A DNA stretch of 64,000 nucleotides from SVEL01 sp045125245 (GCA_045125245.1 JBGVNF010000118.1:7025-71024); one strand, 5' to 3'. Positions 24,677 through 33,486 are shown, counted from the first letter of the stretch. The notes: generated by a model not told the origin, from the letters alone. Numbers and translations are program-made.

Positions 24677-25288
24677 ATGACAGAGAAGGAGAAAATGCTA
24701 CAAGGAAAAATATACGATACATCAGATAAAGAGTTGGCAGGTATGCGTCTTAAAGCTCATAAGCTATCAAAAGCTTACAATGATACATTTGAGGATGAGG
24801 AAGAGAAGCGTACAAGTATTTTAGATGAACTGTTACCTAATAGGGGAAAGAATACATATATCCAAGGTCCAATCCAATTTGATTATGGTGAGTTTACTAC
24901 CTTTGGGGAAAGATGCTTTGCTAATTTTAATCTTACAGTTTTGGATTGTTGTCCGGTTACAATTGGCAATGATGTGTTTTTCGGACCTAATTGTACATTG
25001 GCAACACCGATACATCCTCTGTTAAACGAAGAGCGTAAGTTAAGATTCAAAGATGATGGTACAGCGTATGACTATGAATATGCCAAGCCTATTGTTATCG
25101 AGGATGGATGCTGGCTAGCTACCAATGTAACTGTATGTGGTGGAGTGACTATAGGAAAGAATTCTGTGATAGGTGCTGGAAGTGTAGTTACAAGAGATAT
25201 ACCGCAAGGTTGTATTGCAGTGGGAAATCCATGTAGGGTGGTAAGGGAAATAACAGATAAGGACGCTGTGTTGAAAGAGATGGTATAA
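24677..25288 (+). CDS. Maltose/galactoside-type O-acetyltransferase
   Basis: This 203-residue left-handed beta-helix protein starts MTEKEKMLQGKIYDTSDKEL, the common start of Maa/LacA-type sugar acetyltransferases. The hexapeptide-repeat region runs from about 65 to 190. GPNCTLATPIHPL has the catalytic histidine and WLATNVTVCGGVTIGKNSVI is the CoA-binding coil. It transfers acetyl from acetyl-CoA to a sugar hydroxyl. The ATG at 24677 is 8 nt from GGAGG. A terminator follows. Confidence 0.9.
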   Translation: MTEKEKMLQGKIYDTSDKELAGMRLKAHKLSKAYNDTFEDEEEKRTSILDELLPNRGKNTYIQGPIQFDYGEFTTFGERCFANFNLTVLDCCPVTIGNDVFFGPNCTLATPIHPLLNEERKLRFKDDGTAYDYEYAKPIVIEDGCWLATNVTVCGGVTIGKNSVIGAGSVVTRDIPQGCIAVGNPCRVVREITDKDAVLKEMV

Positions 25289-25289
25289 C

Positions 25290-25336
25290 AAAAATTCCCT
25301 CGTTTTATTGATAAGATAAAATGAGGGGATTTTTGT
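25290..25336 (+). terminator. Terminator after the acetyltransferase gene
   Basis: An imperfect long stem, AATTCCCTCGTTTTAT with ATAAAATGAGGGGATT, is followed by TTTTT. It separates the accessory block from the ecf operon. Confidence 0.75.
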
Positions 25337-25365
25337 GTAATAAAAGGTTGTTTTTAATCTAAAAC

Positions 25366-25394
25366 TTTACACATGAAATTATATAAAGTATAAT
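25366..25394 (+). promoter_or_regulatory. Promoter of the ecfA-ecfT operon
   Basis: TTTACA (25366-25371) and TATAAT (25389-25394) are separated by 17 bp, about 58 nt before the ecfA start. Confidence 0.75.
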
Positions 25395-25451
25395 GTGCTA
25401 TGTAATAATTTAAAATACTAAAGTGAGTTTATATATAGAAAGGAGAGCCCT

Positions 25452-27212
25452 ATGAGTATAATTAAATCTGAAAATCTTGTACATAGATTTTCTGTTACAG
25501 ATGAAAATGATAATGTAATAGAAGAAAATAGTGCTCTCGACGGAGTTAATATAGAGGTCGAGGAAGGTCAGTTTATAGCCATATTAGGACATAATGGTTC
25601 TGGTAAATCAACATTTGCAAGGCATATCAATGCCCTTCTTACACCAGATGAGGGAACCTTATATGTAAATGGTTGGGATACTAAGGATGAAAGTAAGCTA
25701 TGGCAGATTAGACAGAATGCAGGTATGGTATTCCAAAATCCTGACAATCAGATAATAGCAACTGTTGTGGAAGAGGATGTAGGATTTGGTCCAGAAAACT
25801 TAGGGGTATCTACTGAGGAAATATGGGAAAGAGTCGAAAAGGCCCTTTCAGCTGTAGGAATGCTTGAGTATAGACATAGCTCTCCTAATAAGCTTTCCGG
25901 TGGACAGAAGCAGCGTGTGGCTATAGCTGGTGTGGTGGCTATGAAGCCAAAATGTATAGTTCTAGATGAGCCTACAGCTATGCTTGATCCAAACGGTCGT
26001 AAGGAAGTTTTAAAGACAGTAAAAGAATTAAATAAGCAGGAAAATGTTACAGTTATTCTTATTACGCATCATATGAATGAGGTCATAGATGCTGATAAAG
26101 TATTTGTAATGGATAGCGGCAAGGTGGTTTTAGAGGGAACACCTAGAGAGATTTTTAGTAAAGTATCTGAGCTTAAGAAATTAGGCCTTGATGTTCCGCA
26201 AGCAACAGAGATTGCTTATAATCTTAAGGGTAAGGGAATCGATTTAGGAGATTGTGTTTTAAGTATTAAAGAGTTTAAAGAAAGATATAAGCAGGTTACA
26301 GGAAAAGATATAGCATCTTTGAATTTGCAGGAAAGTCATAGTAGGCTTGATGATAATTTAGACGAAAATCTTTCGGATAAAGAGAATGCAAATAAGAAGC
26401 TTATCTTAGAAGCTAAAAATCTGTCTTATATTTACGAAGAAGGAACTGCCAATGAAAAGGGAGCTCTTGATGAGGTAAGCCTTAATATTCATGAAGGAGA
26501 ATTCCTTGCTATTATCGGCCATACTGGTTCTGGTAAGTCAACTCTTATCCAGCATCTTAATGGTCTTATGAGGGCAGATTCAGGCTCGATATATTTTAAT
26601 GGTGAGGATATATATGCCAAGGAATTTTCTATGCCATTTTTAAGAAAACATGTAGGGCTTGTGTTCCAGTATCCAGAGCATCAGTTATTTGAGACAACGG
26701 TATTAACAGATGTTTGCTTTGGCCCTAAGAATTTAGGACTTAGTAAAGATGAAGTGGTGGAAGCAGCTAAGAAGGCACTTAAGCAGGTTGGCTTAGGAGA
26801 GGAATATTATGAGAAGTCACCATTTGAATTATCAGGTGGAGAAAAGAGAAGAGTAGCTATCGCAGGCGTGCTAGCTATGAATCCAGAGGTGCTTATATTG
26901 GATGAGCCTACAGCTGGTTTGGACCCTAAGGGAAGAGATAAGATTTTAAATCAGTTAAAGAAATTGCAGACTGAGAGAAATATTGCCATAGTGCTTGTGT
27001 CACATAGCATGGAGGATGTGGCAAAGTATGCAGAGAGATTAGTTGTAATGAGTGGCGGCAAGAAGCTTTATGATGGGGCTTGTAGAGAAGTGTTTAGTCA
27101 TTATAAGGAATTGGAAAATATCGGTTTAGCGGCACCACAGGTTACATATCTTATGGCTGAGTCGGGTAGGACAGTAATGACAGTTGATGAAGCTGTGGAG
27201 ATTTTAGGGTAA
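25452..27212 (+). CDS. ecfA: Energy-coupling factor transporter ATPase, EcfA1-EcfA2 fusion
   Basis: A single 586-residue protein contains both ECF ATPases that are usually separate. Domain 1 (about 1-275) has Walker A GHNGSGKST, signature LSGGQKQRVAIAG and Walker B CIVLDEPTAMLDP. Domain 2 (about 315-586) has GHTGSGKST, LSGGEKRRVAIAG and VLILDEPTAGLDP. All catalytic residues are intact in both halves. With EcfT it forms the module shared by several vitamin-specific S components, none of which is encoded here. AAAGGAG precedes the ATG. Confidence 0.95.
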   Translation: MSIIKSENLVHRFSVTDENDNVIEENSALDGVNIEVEEGQFIAILGHNGSGKSTFARHINALLTPDEGTLYVNGWDTKDESKLWQIRQNAGMVFQNPDNQIIATVVEEDVGFGPENLGVSTEEIWERVEKALSAVGMLEYRHSSPNKLSGGQKQRVAIAGVVAMKPKCIVLDEPTAMLDPNGRKEVLKTVKELNKQENVTVILITHHMNEVIDADKVFVMDSGKVVLEGTPREIFSKVSELKKLGLDVPQATEIAYNLKGKGIDLGDCVLSIKEFKERYKQVTGKDIASLNLQESHSRLDDNLDENLSDKENANKKLILEAKNLSYIYEEGTANEKGALDEVSLNIHEGEFLAIIGHTGSGKSTLIQHLNGLMRADSGSIYFNGEDIYAKEFSMPFLRKHVGLVFQYPEHQLFETTVLTDVCFGPKNLGLSKDEVVEAAKKALKQVGLGEEYYEKSPFELSGGEKRRVAIAGVLAMNPEVLILDEPTAGLDPKGRDKILNQLKKLQTERNIAIVLVSHSMEDVAKYAERLVVMSGGKKLYDGACREVFSHYKELENIGLAAPQVTYLMAESGRTVMTVDEAVEILG

Positions 27213-27255
27213 TTGCAATTGTTTAGCAGTTACGATTTTTATGAGAGGAAGTTTG

Positions 27256-28083
27256 ATGATTAGAGATATTACGATTGGACAATATTATCAGGTGGATTCT
27301 ATAATTCATAGGTTAGATCCAAGAGTGAAGTTGCTAGCTACACTTATATATGTAATAAGCCTTTTTGTAGTTAATTCGCCTATAGGTTATGGAATAGCGA
27401 TACTGTTTTTAATAGTATGTATAGCTATGTCTAAAGTGCCTGCAAAATATATGCTAAAGGGTCTTAAATCTTTAGTATTTATTTTGGTGTTCAGTGCTAC
27501 CTTCATAGTATTGTTTACTAGTGGAGAGCATATTATTTTTAAGTATGGCATTATAAAGATATCCAGAGAAGGTATTATAAATGCTATTGAAATGATAGTT
27601 AGATTGACACTTTTACTTATAGGTTCTTCTGTGATGACACTTACAACTAAACCAACTGATATAGCGGATGGTCTAGAGAAGGCATTTGGGTTCCTAAAGG
27701 TAATAAAAGTTCCAGTTCATGAACTGGCTATGATGATTTCAATTGCGTTTAGATTTATACCGATTCTTATAGAGGAAACAGATAAGATAATGAAGGCGCA
27801 GATTGCCAGAGGCGCAGACTTTGAAAGTGGCGGGCTTATAAAGAAGGCAAAGAGCTTGATACCACTTCTTGTGCCACTTATTATTTCTGCTATTAAACGA
27901 GCACTTGATTTGGCAACTGCTATGGAAGCTAGATGCTATAATGGTGGAGAAGGCAGAACAAAGATGAAACCACTTAAATATAAGAAGTGTGATTATGTGG
28001 CATATGGTGTACAGGCTGGGTATTTGGCGGTAATTATTGTAGCGAATATTGTTGTGAAGTTGGTATTGAAGAATTTTGTGTAA
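27256..28083 (+). CDS. ecfT: Energy-coupling factor transporter transmembrane protein EcfT
   Basis: This 275-residue membrane protein starts MIRDITIGQYYQVDSIIHRLDPRVK, typical of EcfT. The ATG at 27256 is preceded by GAGGA and is preferred over 27241. The two cytoplasmic coupling helices are recognisable by AQIARGADF and AMEARCY (Ala-Arg-x motifs), which dock on the ATPases. About five TM segments are present. It is coupled in order to ecfA upstream and truA downstream. Confidence 0.94.
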   Translation: MIRDITIGQYYQVDSIIHRLDPRVKLLATLIYVISLFVVNSPIGYGIAILFLIVCIAMSKVPAKYMLKGLKSLVFILVFSATFIVLFTSGEHIIFKYGIIKISREGIINAIEMIVRLTLLLIGSSVMTLTTKPTDIADGLEKAFGFLKVIKVPVHELAMMISIAFRFIPILIEETDKIMKAQIARGADFESGGLIKKAKSLIPLLVPLIISAIKRALDLATAMEARCYNGGEGRTKMKPLKYKKCDYVAYGVQAGYLAVIIVANIVVKLVLKNFV

Positions 28084-28216
28084 GTATATGAAGCAATATA
28101 CTAAGAAAAGGTATATAAGTGATATTTAATATATATTAAAAAAATCGTAGTTGCAATGCATCTGCGATTTAGTTAAGAGTTTATGCTATTGTATAATTGG
28201 TTATTGAGGAAATATT

Positions 28217-28972
28217 ATGGGAAAAAGAGTTTTACTTAGAATTGCATATGATGGAACTGCATATTGTGGATGGCAGATACAGATTAATGGAATCACTGTG
28301 GAAGAAATCATTAATCGTGAGTTATCGAATCTTCTTGGAGAGGAAATAGCTGTTATCGGTGCAAGTCGTACGGATTCAGGTGTGCACGCTCTTGCAAATG
28401 TAGCCGTATTTGATACAGAGTCTAGAATTCCGGCTGAAAAAATGTGTTTTGCATTAAATCAAAGACTTCCAGAGGATATTAGAATTCAGGAATCTTTTGA
28501 AGTGCCAGCAGATTTTCATCCTAGATATACAAATAGCAAGAAAACTTATGAATATAAAATATTGAATAGACGCTTGCCGATTCCTACAGAGAGGCTTTAT
28601 TCTCATTTTGTGTATATGCCACTTGATGTGGAGAAGATGAAGCAGGCAGCAGAGTACATAGTGGGTGAGCATGATTTTAAGAGCTTTTGTTCTAATCGTA
28701 CTCAGGTAGAAAATACAGTTAGAACTGTGTATCAGTTAGACGTAAATGTGGAAAACGATATGATTCACATTGTTATATGTGGAAATGGTTTTCTTTATAA
28801 CATGGTGCGTATAATAGTTGGTACTTTGATTAAGGTAGGACTGGGCGTGTATCCTCCAGAGCATGTGAAGGAAATTATTGAAGCTAAGAATCGTGATGCG
28901 GCGGGACCAAAATCACCGGCAGCAGGATTGACATTAGTAAAGATACAGTACGAGGAATTGGGGGAATATTAA
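28217..28972 (+). CDS. truA: tRNA pseudouridine(38-40) synthase TruA
   Basis: This 251-residue enzyme isomerises uridines 38-40 in the tRNA anticodon arm. The catalytic aspartate is D53 in GASRTDSGVHALAN, and the C-terminal block FLYNMVRIIVGTLIKVGLG is conserved. A purine-rich GAGGAAA precedes the ATG. truA between ecfT and rplM is the common Firmicute order. The 133-nt gap before it holds a weak hairpin (AAATCG/CGATTT near 28140-28170) and a TATAAT near 28193. Confidence 0.96.
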   Translation: MGKRVLLRIAYDGTAYCGWQIQINGITVEEIINRELSNLLGEEIAVIGASRTDSGVHALANVAVFDTESRIPAEKMCFALNQRLPEDIRIQESFEVPADFHPRYTNSKKTYEYKILNRRLPIPTERLYSHFVYMPLDVEKMKQAAEYIVGEHDFKSFCSNRTQVENTVRTVYQLDVNVENDMIHIVICGNGFLYNMVRIIVGTLIKVGLGVYPPEHVKEIIEAKNRDAAGPKSPAAGLTLVKIQYEELGEY

Positions 28973-29008
28973 TTTTATTAAAATGTTAAAGAAAAATAGA
29001 AAAAAGGT

Positions 29009-29037
29009 TTGACATACGGAAACTATTGGCATATAAT
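29009..29037 (+). promoter_or_regulatory. Strong promoter of rplM-rpsI
   Basis: Consensus TTGACA (29009-29014) and TATAAT (29032-29037) with a 17-bp spacer. Confidence 0.9.
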
Positions 29038-29043
29038 GTTTAA

Positions 29044-29170
29044 TTGTGGCAGCGTGTGTTTTGACTGATTATCAAACACAGGATACCACGAGTCGCTAAT
29101 TTGCTAGCCTCTCTTACAAGGCAAGGCAAATATGTTGGAGGAACTGCTAGAGGCAGTTCGGGTTTTCTTT
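29044..29170 (+). promoter_or_regulatory. rplM leader with attenuator-type hairpin, probably L13-responsive
   Basis: The transcript starts with a pairable GTGTTTTGA/TCAAACAC segment near 29055-29080 and ends with GAACTGC-tagag-GCAGTTC (29141-29159) followed by GGGTTTTC, an attenuator-like hairpin. It lies directly upstream of rplM, where the known L13 leader family occurs in Firmicutes. I match it by position and form, not by a covariance search. Confidence 0.5.
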
Positions 29171-29249
29171 ATTTTGTACATTAACCCAAGTCAAAATACT
29201 GAAAATCAAAAATAGTCTTTTTAAATCAAACTTATAGGAGGAATAACCA

Positions 29250-29678
29250 ATGAAGACTTTTATGGCTAGTCCAGAGAAAATTGAAAGAAAATGGTATGTA
29301 GTTGACGCTGAAGGTTGTACATTAGGTCGTCTCTCATCTGAAATCGCTAAGGTTTTAAGAGGAAAGAATAAGCCAGAGTACACACCACACGTTGATACAG
29401 GTGATTATGTAATCGTAATCAACGCTGAGAAGATTGCTGTAACAGGCAAGAAGATGGATCAGAAGATGTATTACCATCATTCAGATTACATCGGTGGTTT
29501 AAGAGAAACTACATTAAAAGAAATGTTAGCTAAGCATCCTGAAAGAGTTATTGAGCATGCAGTTAAGGGTATGCTTCCAAAGGGACCTTTAGGAAGACAG
29601 ATGTACACAAAGCTTCACGTATACGCTGGTGCGGAGCATCCACATGCAGCTCAGAAGCCTGAGACATTAACATTTTAA
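29250..29678 (+). CDS. rplM: 50S ribosomal protein L13
   Basis: This 142-residue protein starts MKTFMASPEKIERKWYVVDA and contains the signature MLPKGPLGRQMYTKLHVYAG. L13 is an early assembly protein of the 50S. AGGAGG precedes the start. It forms the usual rplM-rpsI operon with its own strong promoter and leader. Confidence 0.98.
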   Translation: MKTFMASPEKIERKWYVVDAEGCTLGRLSSEIAKVLRGKNKPEYTPHVDTGDYVIVINAEKIAVTGKKMDQKMYYHHSDYIGGLRETTLKEMLAKHPERVIEHAVKGMLPKGPLGRQMYTKLHVYAGAEHPHAAQKPETLTF

Positions 29679-29703
29679 TTAGATCTGGAAGGAGGAAATT
29701 ACA

Positions 29704-30102
29704 TTGGCTAAAGCAAGTTCAAAGTTCTACGGAACAGGTAGAAGAAAAAGCAGTATCGCAAGAGTATATTTAGTACCTGGTACAGGTAAGATCACAATAA
29801 ACAAGAGAAGCATCGATGAGTACTTCGGTCTTGAGACATTAAAGGTTATCGTTCGTCAGCCGTTAGTTGCTACAGAGACAGTTGATAAGTACGATGTATT
29901 AGTAAACGTACACGGTGGTGGTTACACAGGTCAGGCTGGTGCTATCAGACACGGTATCTCAAGAGCTTTATTACAGGCAGATGCAGACTTCAGACCAACT
30001 TTAAAGAAGGCAGGTTTCTTAACAAGAGATCCAAGAATGAAGGAAAGAAAGAAGCCAGGTTTAAAGGCAGCGAGAAGAGCACCACAGTTTTCAAAGAGAT
30101 AG
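29704..30102 (+). CDS. rpsI: 30S ribosomal protein S9
   Basis: This 132-residue protein uses a TTG start at 29704 (MAKASSKFYGTGRRKSSIARV), confirmed by GGAGG 6-9 nt upstream and the absence of an alternative. The C-terminal basic tail AARRAPQFSKR, whose last residue touches P-site tRNA, is intact. A terminator-like hairpin follows within 30 nt, embedded in a larger inverted repeat whose left arm touches the stop codon. Confidence 0.98.
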   Translation: MAKASSKFYGTGRRKSSIARVYLVPGTGKITINKRSIDEYFGLETLKVIVRQPLVATETVDKYDVLVNVHGGGYTGQAGAIRHGISRALLQADADFRPTLKKAGFLTRDPRMKERKKPGLKAARRAPQFSKR

Positions 30103-30263
30103 TTATATCTGCGATGGCAGAATATATGGAAAGAGCGAATGGCGAGTTTACTCGTCAGGCGCTCTTTTTATATATTCTGACCATCATAGGATGGCTGAGA
30201 TGACCGAGAAGAAAGGAGCGGAGCGACTGTATTCGAGGTTATCTCAGTTATCGCAGATATAAC
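30102..30263 (+). repeat. 162-bp multi-branched palindromic element after rpsI
   Basis: Perfect 14-bp outer arms (30102-30115 and 30250-30263) enclose three hairpins: AGAATATAT/ATATATTCT holding an inner AAGAGCG/CGCTCTT (30119-30178), CCATC/GATGG (30181-30194), and CTGAGATgACC/GGTtATCTCAG (30195-30247). A partial copy of its right end is at 32140-32170. Confidence 0.75.
30131..30169 (+). terminator. Terminator of rplM-rpsI
   Basis: AAGAGCG pairs with CGCTCTT, with GAGTTTACTC at the apex, followed by TTT. It lies inside the palindromic element. Confidence 0.75.
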
Positions 30264-30290
30264 GTAGGGAAGAAATAAATAGATAGGAAG

Positions 30291-30324
30291 AAGAAACCCA
30301 GAGTTTACTCATGGGTTTCTTTTT
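30291..30324 (+). terminator. Second terminator-like hairpin
   Basis: AAGAAACCCA pairs with TGGGTTTCTT and is followed by TTTT. Its apex is the same GAGTTTACTC as in the hairpin at 30131, suggesting the two are related. Confidence 0.75.
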
Positions 30325-30329
30325 ATATG

Positions 30330-30444
30330 CTGTAATTCATTGGAAGACAAGAGATGATGAGCAAGACACGAAGTGTCTGCGAATTCATATCTTGGGTTTG
30401 CAGTAATCCGTAGTTATGCAATTCCGCAGATAAGCGAATTACAG
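30330..30444. repeat. Second nested palindrome upstream of 30,569
   Basis: CTGTAATTC (30330-30338) pairs with GAATTACAG (30436-30444). Inside, CAAGAGATG (30348) pairs with CATATCTTG (30386, one mismatch) around AGACAC-gaa-GTGTCT (30364-30378). From 30445 to 30568 I see only AT-rich sequence and the AGGAGG of the next gene. Confidence 0.6.
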
Positions 30445-30568
30445 ATGTTATACATAAAACTCGTGTAATCTAATTATTAGTTTAGTAAATCTTTTATTTG
30501 AACAGCTCTTGAATAAAAATAATAATATGTTAATATTAATATTAATAAATATATAAAGGAGGAAACAG

Positions 30569-32122
30569 ATGCTTAATAGATTATGGAAGAAAAAAGAACA
30601 TGTTAAGTTGATAGATATAGAATATTCAACTAAAAAAATGTTAGATTTATCGGATAGTAATATTAATGAATGTGCAAAACTGTTTAGTAACTCCTATGGA
30701 AAATATAATGAGAAATCGGATAGAAATCCAGGACAACAAGTAAAGATGGGTATAGGTTACTACAAGAAGAATTATTGTAGAGAAGGCGTATATATTGCTA
30801 CAGCAAGAGATGGTGATAAATTAGTAGGACATGCAATTTATATTAGAAAACAGTATGAAGATTATGGAACTATGACGTGGGTATTACAGTTAGTTGTAGA
30901 TCAAGAATATCGCAGACAAGGTATTGCTAGTACATTGTTAAGGTCTATATGGGGCTTTTCTGATGATTTTGCATGGGGCTTAGCATCGGCAAATCCGTGT
31001 ACAGTCCGTACATTAGAGAGTGCAACATTTAGAAAGTGTAAGCCGACGATTATTAAGAAAAATTTAAAAGCCATAAAAATGATCGGAAATGATACAACAT
31101 TTGTTGCTAGTGATGCCTATGTGGTAAATAATTCATCGTCGCAGGTTAATACACATTTTTATATAGATAATTCAGAATTTGGTCAAGATCTGGAATGTGA
31201 AAAAAATCTTGGCGTCTTAAGACCGGGGTATGAATGGTTAGCATTTACATTTAGAGATCAAGGTGTACAACAAGATAAATATGAAGCTCATTTTAATGAT
31301 TTTATTGCATTTTCGGAAAAAAAGCTAAAAGATGCTTATAGCAGAATGGATATGATATCTCATGGATGGGCAAAAGGAACTGCAAATGAAGTTGAATTTT
31401 TGGCTGATATATGTAAGCAGGGTAAAATTCTAGATTTAGGATGTGGTATAGGTAGACATTCTTTAGCGTTAGCTGAACAGGGTTTTTATGTTAAAGGTGT
31501 GGATTTTTCAAAAAAACATATAGAATTTTCTTGTGAGGAAAGGTGTAGACGAAATATAAAGGCAAGTGACTGTGAATTTGTATGCGCTGATGTCAGGGAA
31601 TATAAAGATAATACGAAATATGATAGTGTTATTTGTTTATTTGATGTAATAGGATCTTTTCCAGAGGAAAAGGATAATATTTCTATATTAAAAACAGCAG
31701 AAAAACAGTTAAAAAAAGGCGGATTATTGGTAGTATCAGTTATGAATATGGAACTTACTGAACATATTGTTCCTCAAGAAAGAAAAGTTTCATTAAAGCA
31801 AAATCCAAATGTTTTGATGAAATTGCCACCAAGTAATATTATGCAATCAAACGGTAATATTTTTAATCCAGACTATTTAGCTATAGATACTGATACCGGT
31901 GTGGTATTCAGAAAGGAGCAGTTTTCTGGAGATGAAAGCTTAGCAGCAGAGTATGTTATTCGAGATAAACGCTATACAAAAAATGAAATCTGTAATTTAA
32001 TACAAAATCAAGGATTTGACATATTAAACGTATATTTTGTTAGAGCAGGACATTTTGATGAACCATTAGATGCATTAGATATGCATGCTAAAGAAATTTG
32101 TATTGTGGCAAAGAAAAAATAA
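30569..32122 (+). CDS. Acetyltransferase-methyltransferase fusion protein, function unknown
   Basis: This 517-residue protein joins two domains. A GNAT domain spans about residues 20-170, with motif A WVLQLVVDQEYRRQGIASTL. A class I SAM methyltransferase spans about 280-515, with motif I ILDLGCGIGRHSLALAEQG from residue 288 and motif II VKGVDFSKKHIEF. A linker of about 100 residues between them is not recognised. Both cofactor-binding motifs look intact, so a bifunctional modifier is possible. It stands alone, flanked by related palindromic sequence on both sides and weakly connected to its neighbours, which suggests acquisition. Substrate is unknown. Confidence 0.8.
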   Translation: MLNRLWKKKEHVKLIDIEYSTKKMLDLSDSNINECAKLFSNSYGKYNEKSDRNPGQQVKMGIGYYKKNYCREGVYIATARDGDKLVGHAIYIRKQYEDYGTMTWVLQLVVDQEYRRQGIASTLLRSIWGFSDDFAWGLASANPCTVRTLESATFRKCKPTIIKKNLKAIKMIGNDTTFVASDAYVVNNSSSQVNTHFYIDNSEFGQDLECEKNLGVLRPGYEWLAFTFRDQGVQQDKYEAHFNDFIAFSEKKLKDAYSRMDMISHGWAKGTANEVEFLADICKQGKILDLGCGIGRHSLALAEQGFYVKGVDFSKKHIEFSCEERCRRNIKASDCEFVCADVREYKDNTKYDSVICLFDVIGSFPEEKDNISILKTAEKQLKKGGLLVVSVMNMELTEHIVPQERKVSLKQNPNVLMKLPPSNIMQSNGNIFNPDYLAIDTDTGVVFRKEQFSGDESLAAEYVIRDKRYTKNEICNLIQNQGFDILNVYFVRAGHFDEPLDALDMHAKEICIVAKKK

Positions 32123-32139
32123 AAGTTAAATTAATCAGT

Positions 32140-32170
32140 GGTTATCTCAAGGCATCAGCGATATAACGTA
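32140..32170 (+). repeat. Partial copy of the right end of the 30.1-kb palindrome
   Basis: It shares GGTTATCTCA and GATATAACGTAG with 30237-30268, with a changed middle. It lies just after the fusion gene, so that gene is bracketed by related sequence. Confidence 0.6.
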
Positions 32171-32259
32171 GTTGATTCATTAGAACACAAGAAATGACAA
32201 AATTAGTTTTATATTTGAAAATGATGTGATAGAATATAAACATTATTGGAGGTTGAAGA

Positions 32260-32814
32260 GTGCATATGAAAACAGTAAGTGGGAAAATTATAATTATGTC
32301 ATTAATTGCAACAGTGGTAACTTTAATAATGGGGATAATATTTTTTATCAACACTAACAGCGATTTTGTTGAAACTAAGACTATATGGGGAAGAATGACT
32401 GCTGGAGTTAGTGGTGATACCCCAGGTTCAGGAGAATTGGTTTTAATAGCATCGTTGATAAGTGGTTTAACATTTCTAGGTGAATTAACTGCAATTGTTA
32501 TAATTATTTTCGCATATTTTCTTATTCCGTTTGCAGCAAATGCGCTTATAATGGTGTTTAATCTTATTGCTAGATTATTTCAAATTGGAAAAAATAAGGA
32601 GTGGAAGGATGTAACTACTAAGGCATTGTTGATTTTCGCTATAGTGTTGCAGGGAATTTTAAATCTTTACATATTGTTTTTATGTTTTACAGGATACGGA
32701 TTAGCATATATAGCAGTATATTTGATGTTAATTATTAATGTATTTGCATTTGTAAAGAATATAGTTAATTTAAGGAAAAGTAATAATCAAATAAATGTAG
32801 TGAATTATTATTAG
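32260..32814 (+). CDS. Hypothetical membrane protein
   Basis: This protein of about 184 residues has around five hydrophobic segments, including IIIMSLIATVVTLIMGIIFF near 10-29 and IVLQGILNLYILFLCFTGYG near 129-148. I do not recognise the family. GGAGG at 32248 is 7 nt before a GTG at 32260; an ATG two codons later (32266) is the alternative start. A terminator follows directly. Confidence 0.65.
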   Translation: MHMKTVSGKIIIMSLIATVVTLIMGIIFFINTNSDFVETKTIWGRMTAGVSGDTPGSGELVLIASLISGLTFLGELTAIVIIIFAYFLIPFAANALIMVFNLIARLFQIGKNKEWKDVTTKALLIFAIVLQGILNLYILFLCFTGYGLAYIAVYLMLIINVFAFVKNIVNLRKSNNQINVVNYY

Positions 32815-32820
32815 AAAGAA

Positions 32821-32854
32821 AATAGAATTATCAATTTTGGTAATTCTATTTTTT
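32821..32854 (+). terminator. Terminator after the membrane protein gene
   Basis: AATAGAATTA and TAATTCTATT form a perfect 10-bp stem followed by TTTTAT. Confidence 0.85.
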
Positions 32855-32865
32855 ATAAAAACTTC

Positions 32866-33462
32866 TTGACTCTTCCCCTAGGTAACCCTTTATTATTATC
32901 TTATGCATTGAAACATACAGCTAATGCGAAAGATTGGTATGAATGTATATATGATTTGCTTGATATAAATCAGAATAGCCGAGTGTTAGATATTGGATGT
33001 GGATTTGGTAAGTTATGGAGAAATAATTGGAGTAAAATTCCAGAGGGAATCGCTATTAATGGAATCGACCTACATGGAAGTTGGGCTGATGATTTCCAAA
33101 AGTATATAAGTGAAAATAAAAAAGAGTTATCAAATAATACATCAGTTTCGTTGTATTGGGGCGATGTAGAAAATGAAGATATTTGGAATGAAGTTAGCAA
33201 TATTCTATATGTAAATAAAGAAGATAATACTTATGACTATGTCATAGCACATTACATTGTTGAAATTAAAAGCCTTGATAATAGTATGAGATATGATAAT
33301 GCGGATGAAGTATTTGAAAAGCTTTGCAAGACTTATCCTGAAAACATTAAATATATCAAGGAAAATGAGAGTGCCATAAAAGCTTATTTTGAAGATATAT
33401 TACAGGAAAACGGTGAAATAATTGTAAGTAATAGCACAGAATTTTGGCGTTGTCAGAAATAG
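32866..33462 (+). pseudogene. 5'-truncated class I methyltransferase
   Basis: A frame open from 32815 encodes a methyltransferase-like protein of about 198 residues from a TTG at 32866 (TLPLGNPLLLSYALKHTANA). Motif I VLDIGCGFGKLWRNNW is present near residue 40. There is no ATG, no ribosome site, and the upstream sequence is the terminator of the previous gene ending 11 nt before the TTG. The N-terminal 15-30 residues expected in such proteins are missing. It is most likely a remnant, though weak expression from TTG cannot be excluded. Confidence 0.6.
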
Positions 33463-33486
33463 TAGGAATGGAAGGGAGAGATACTT

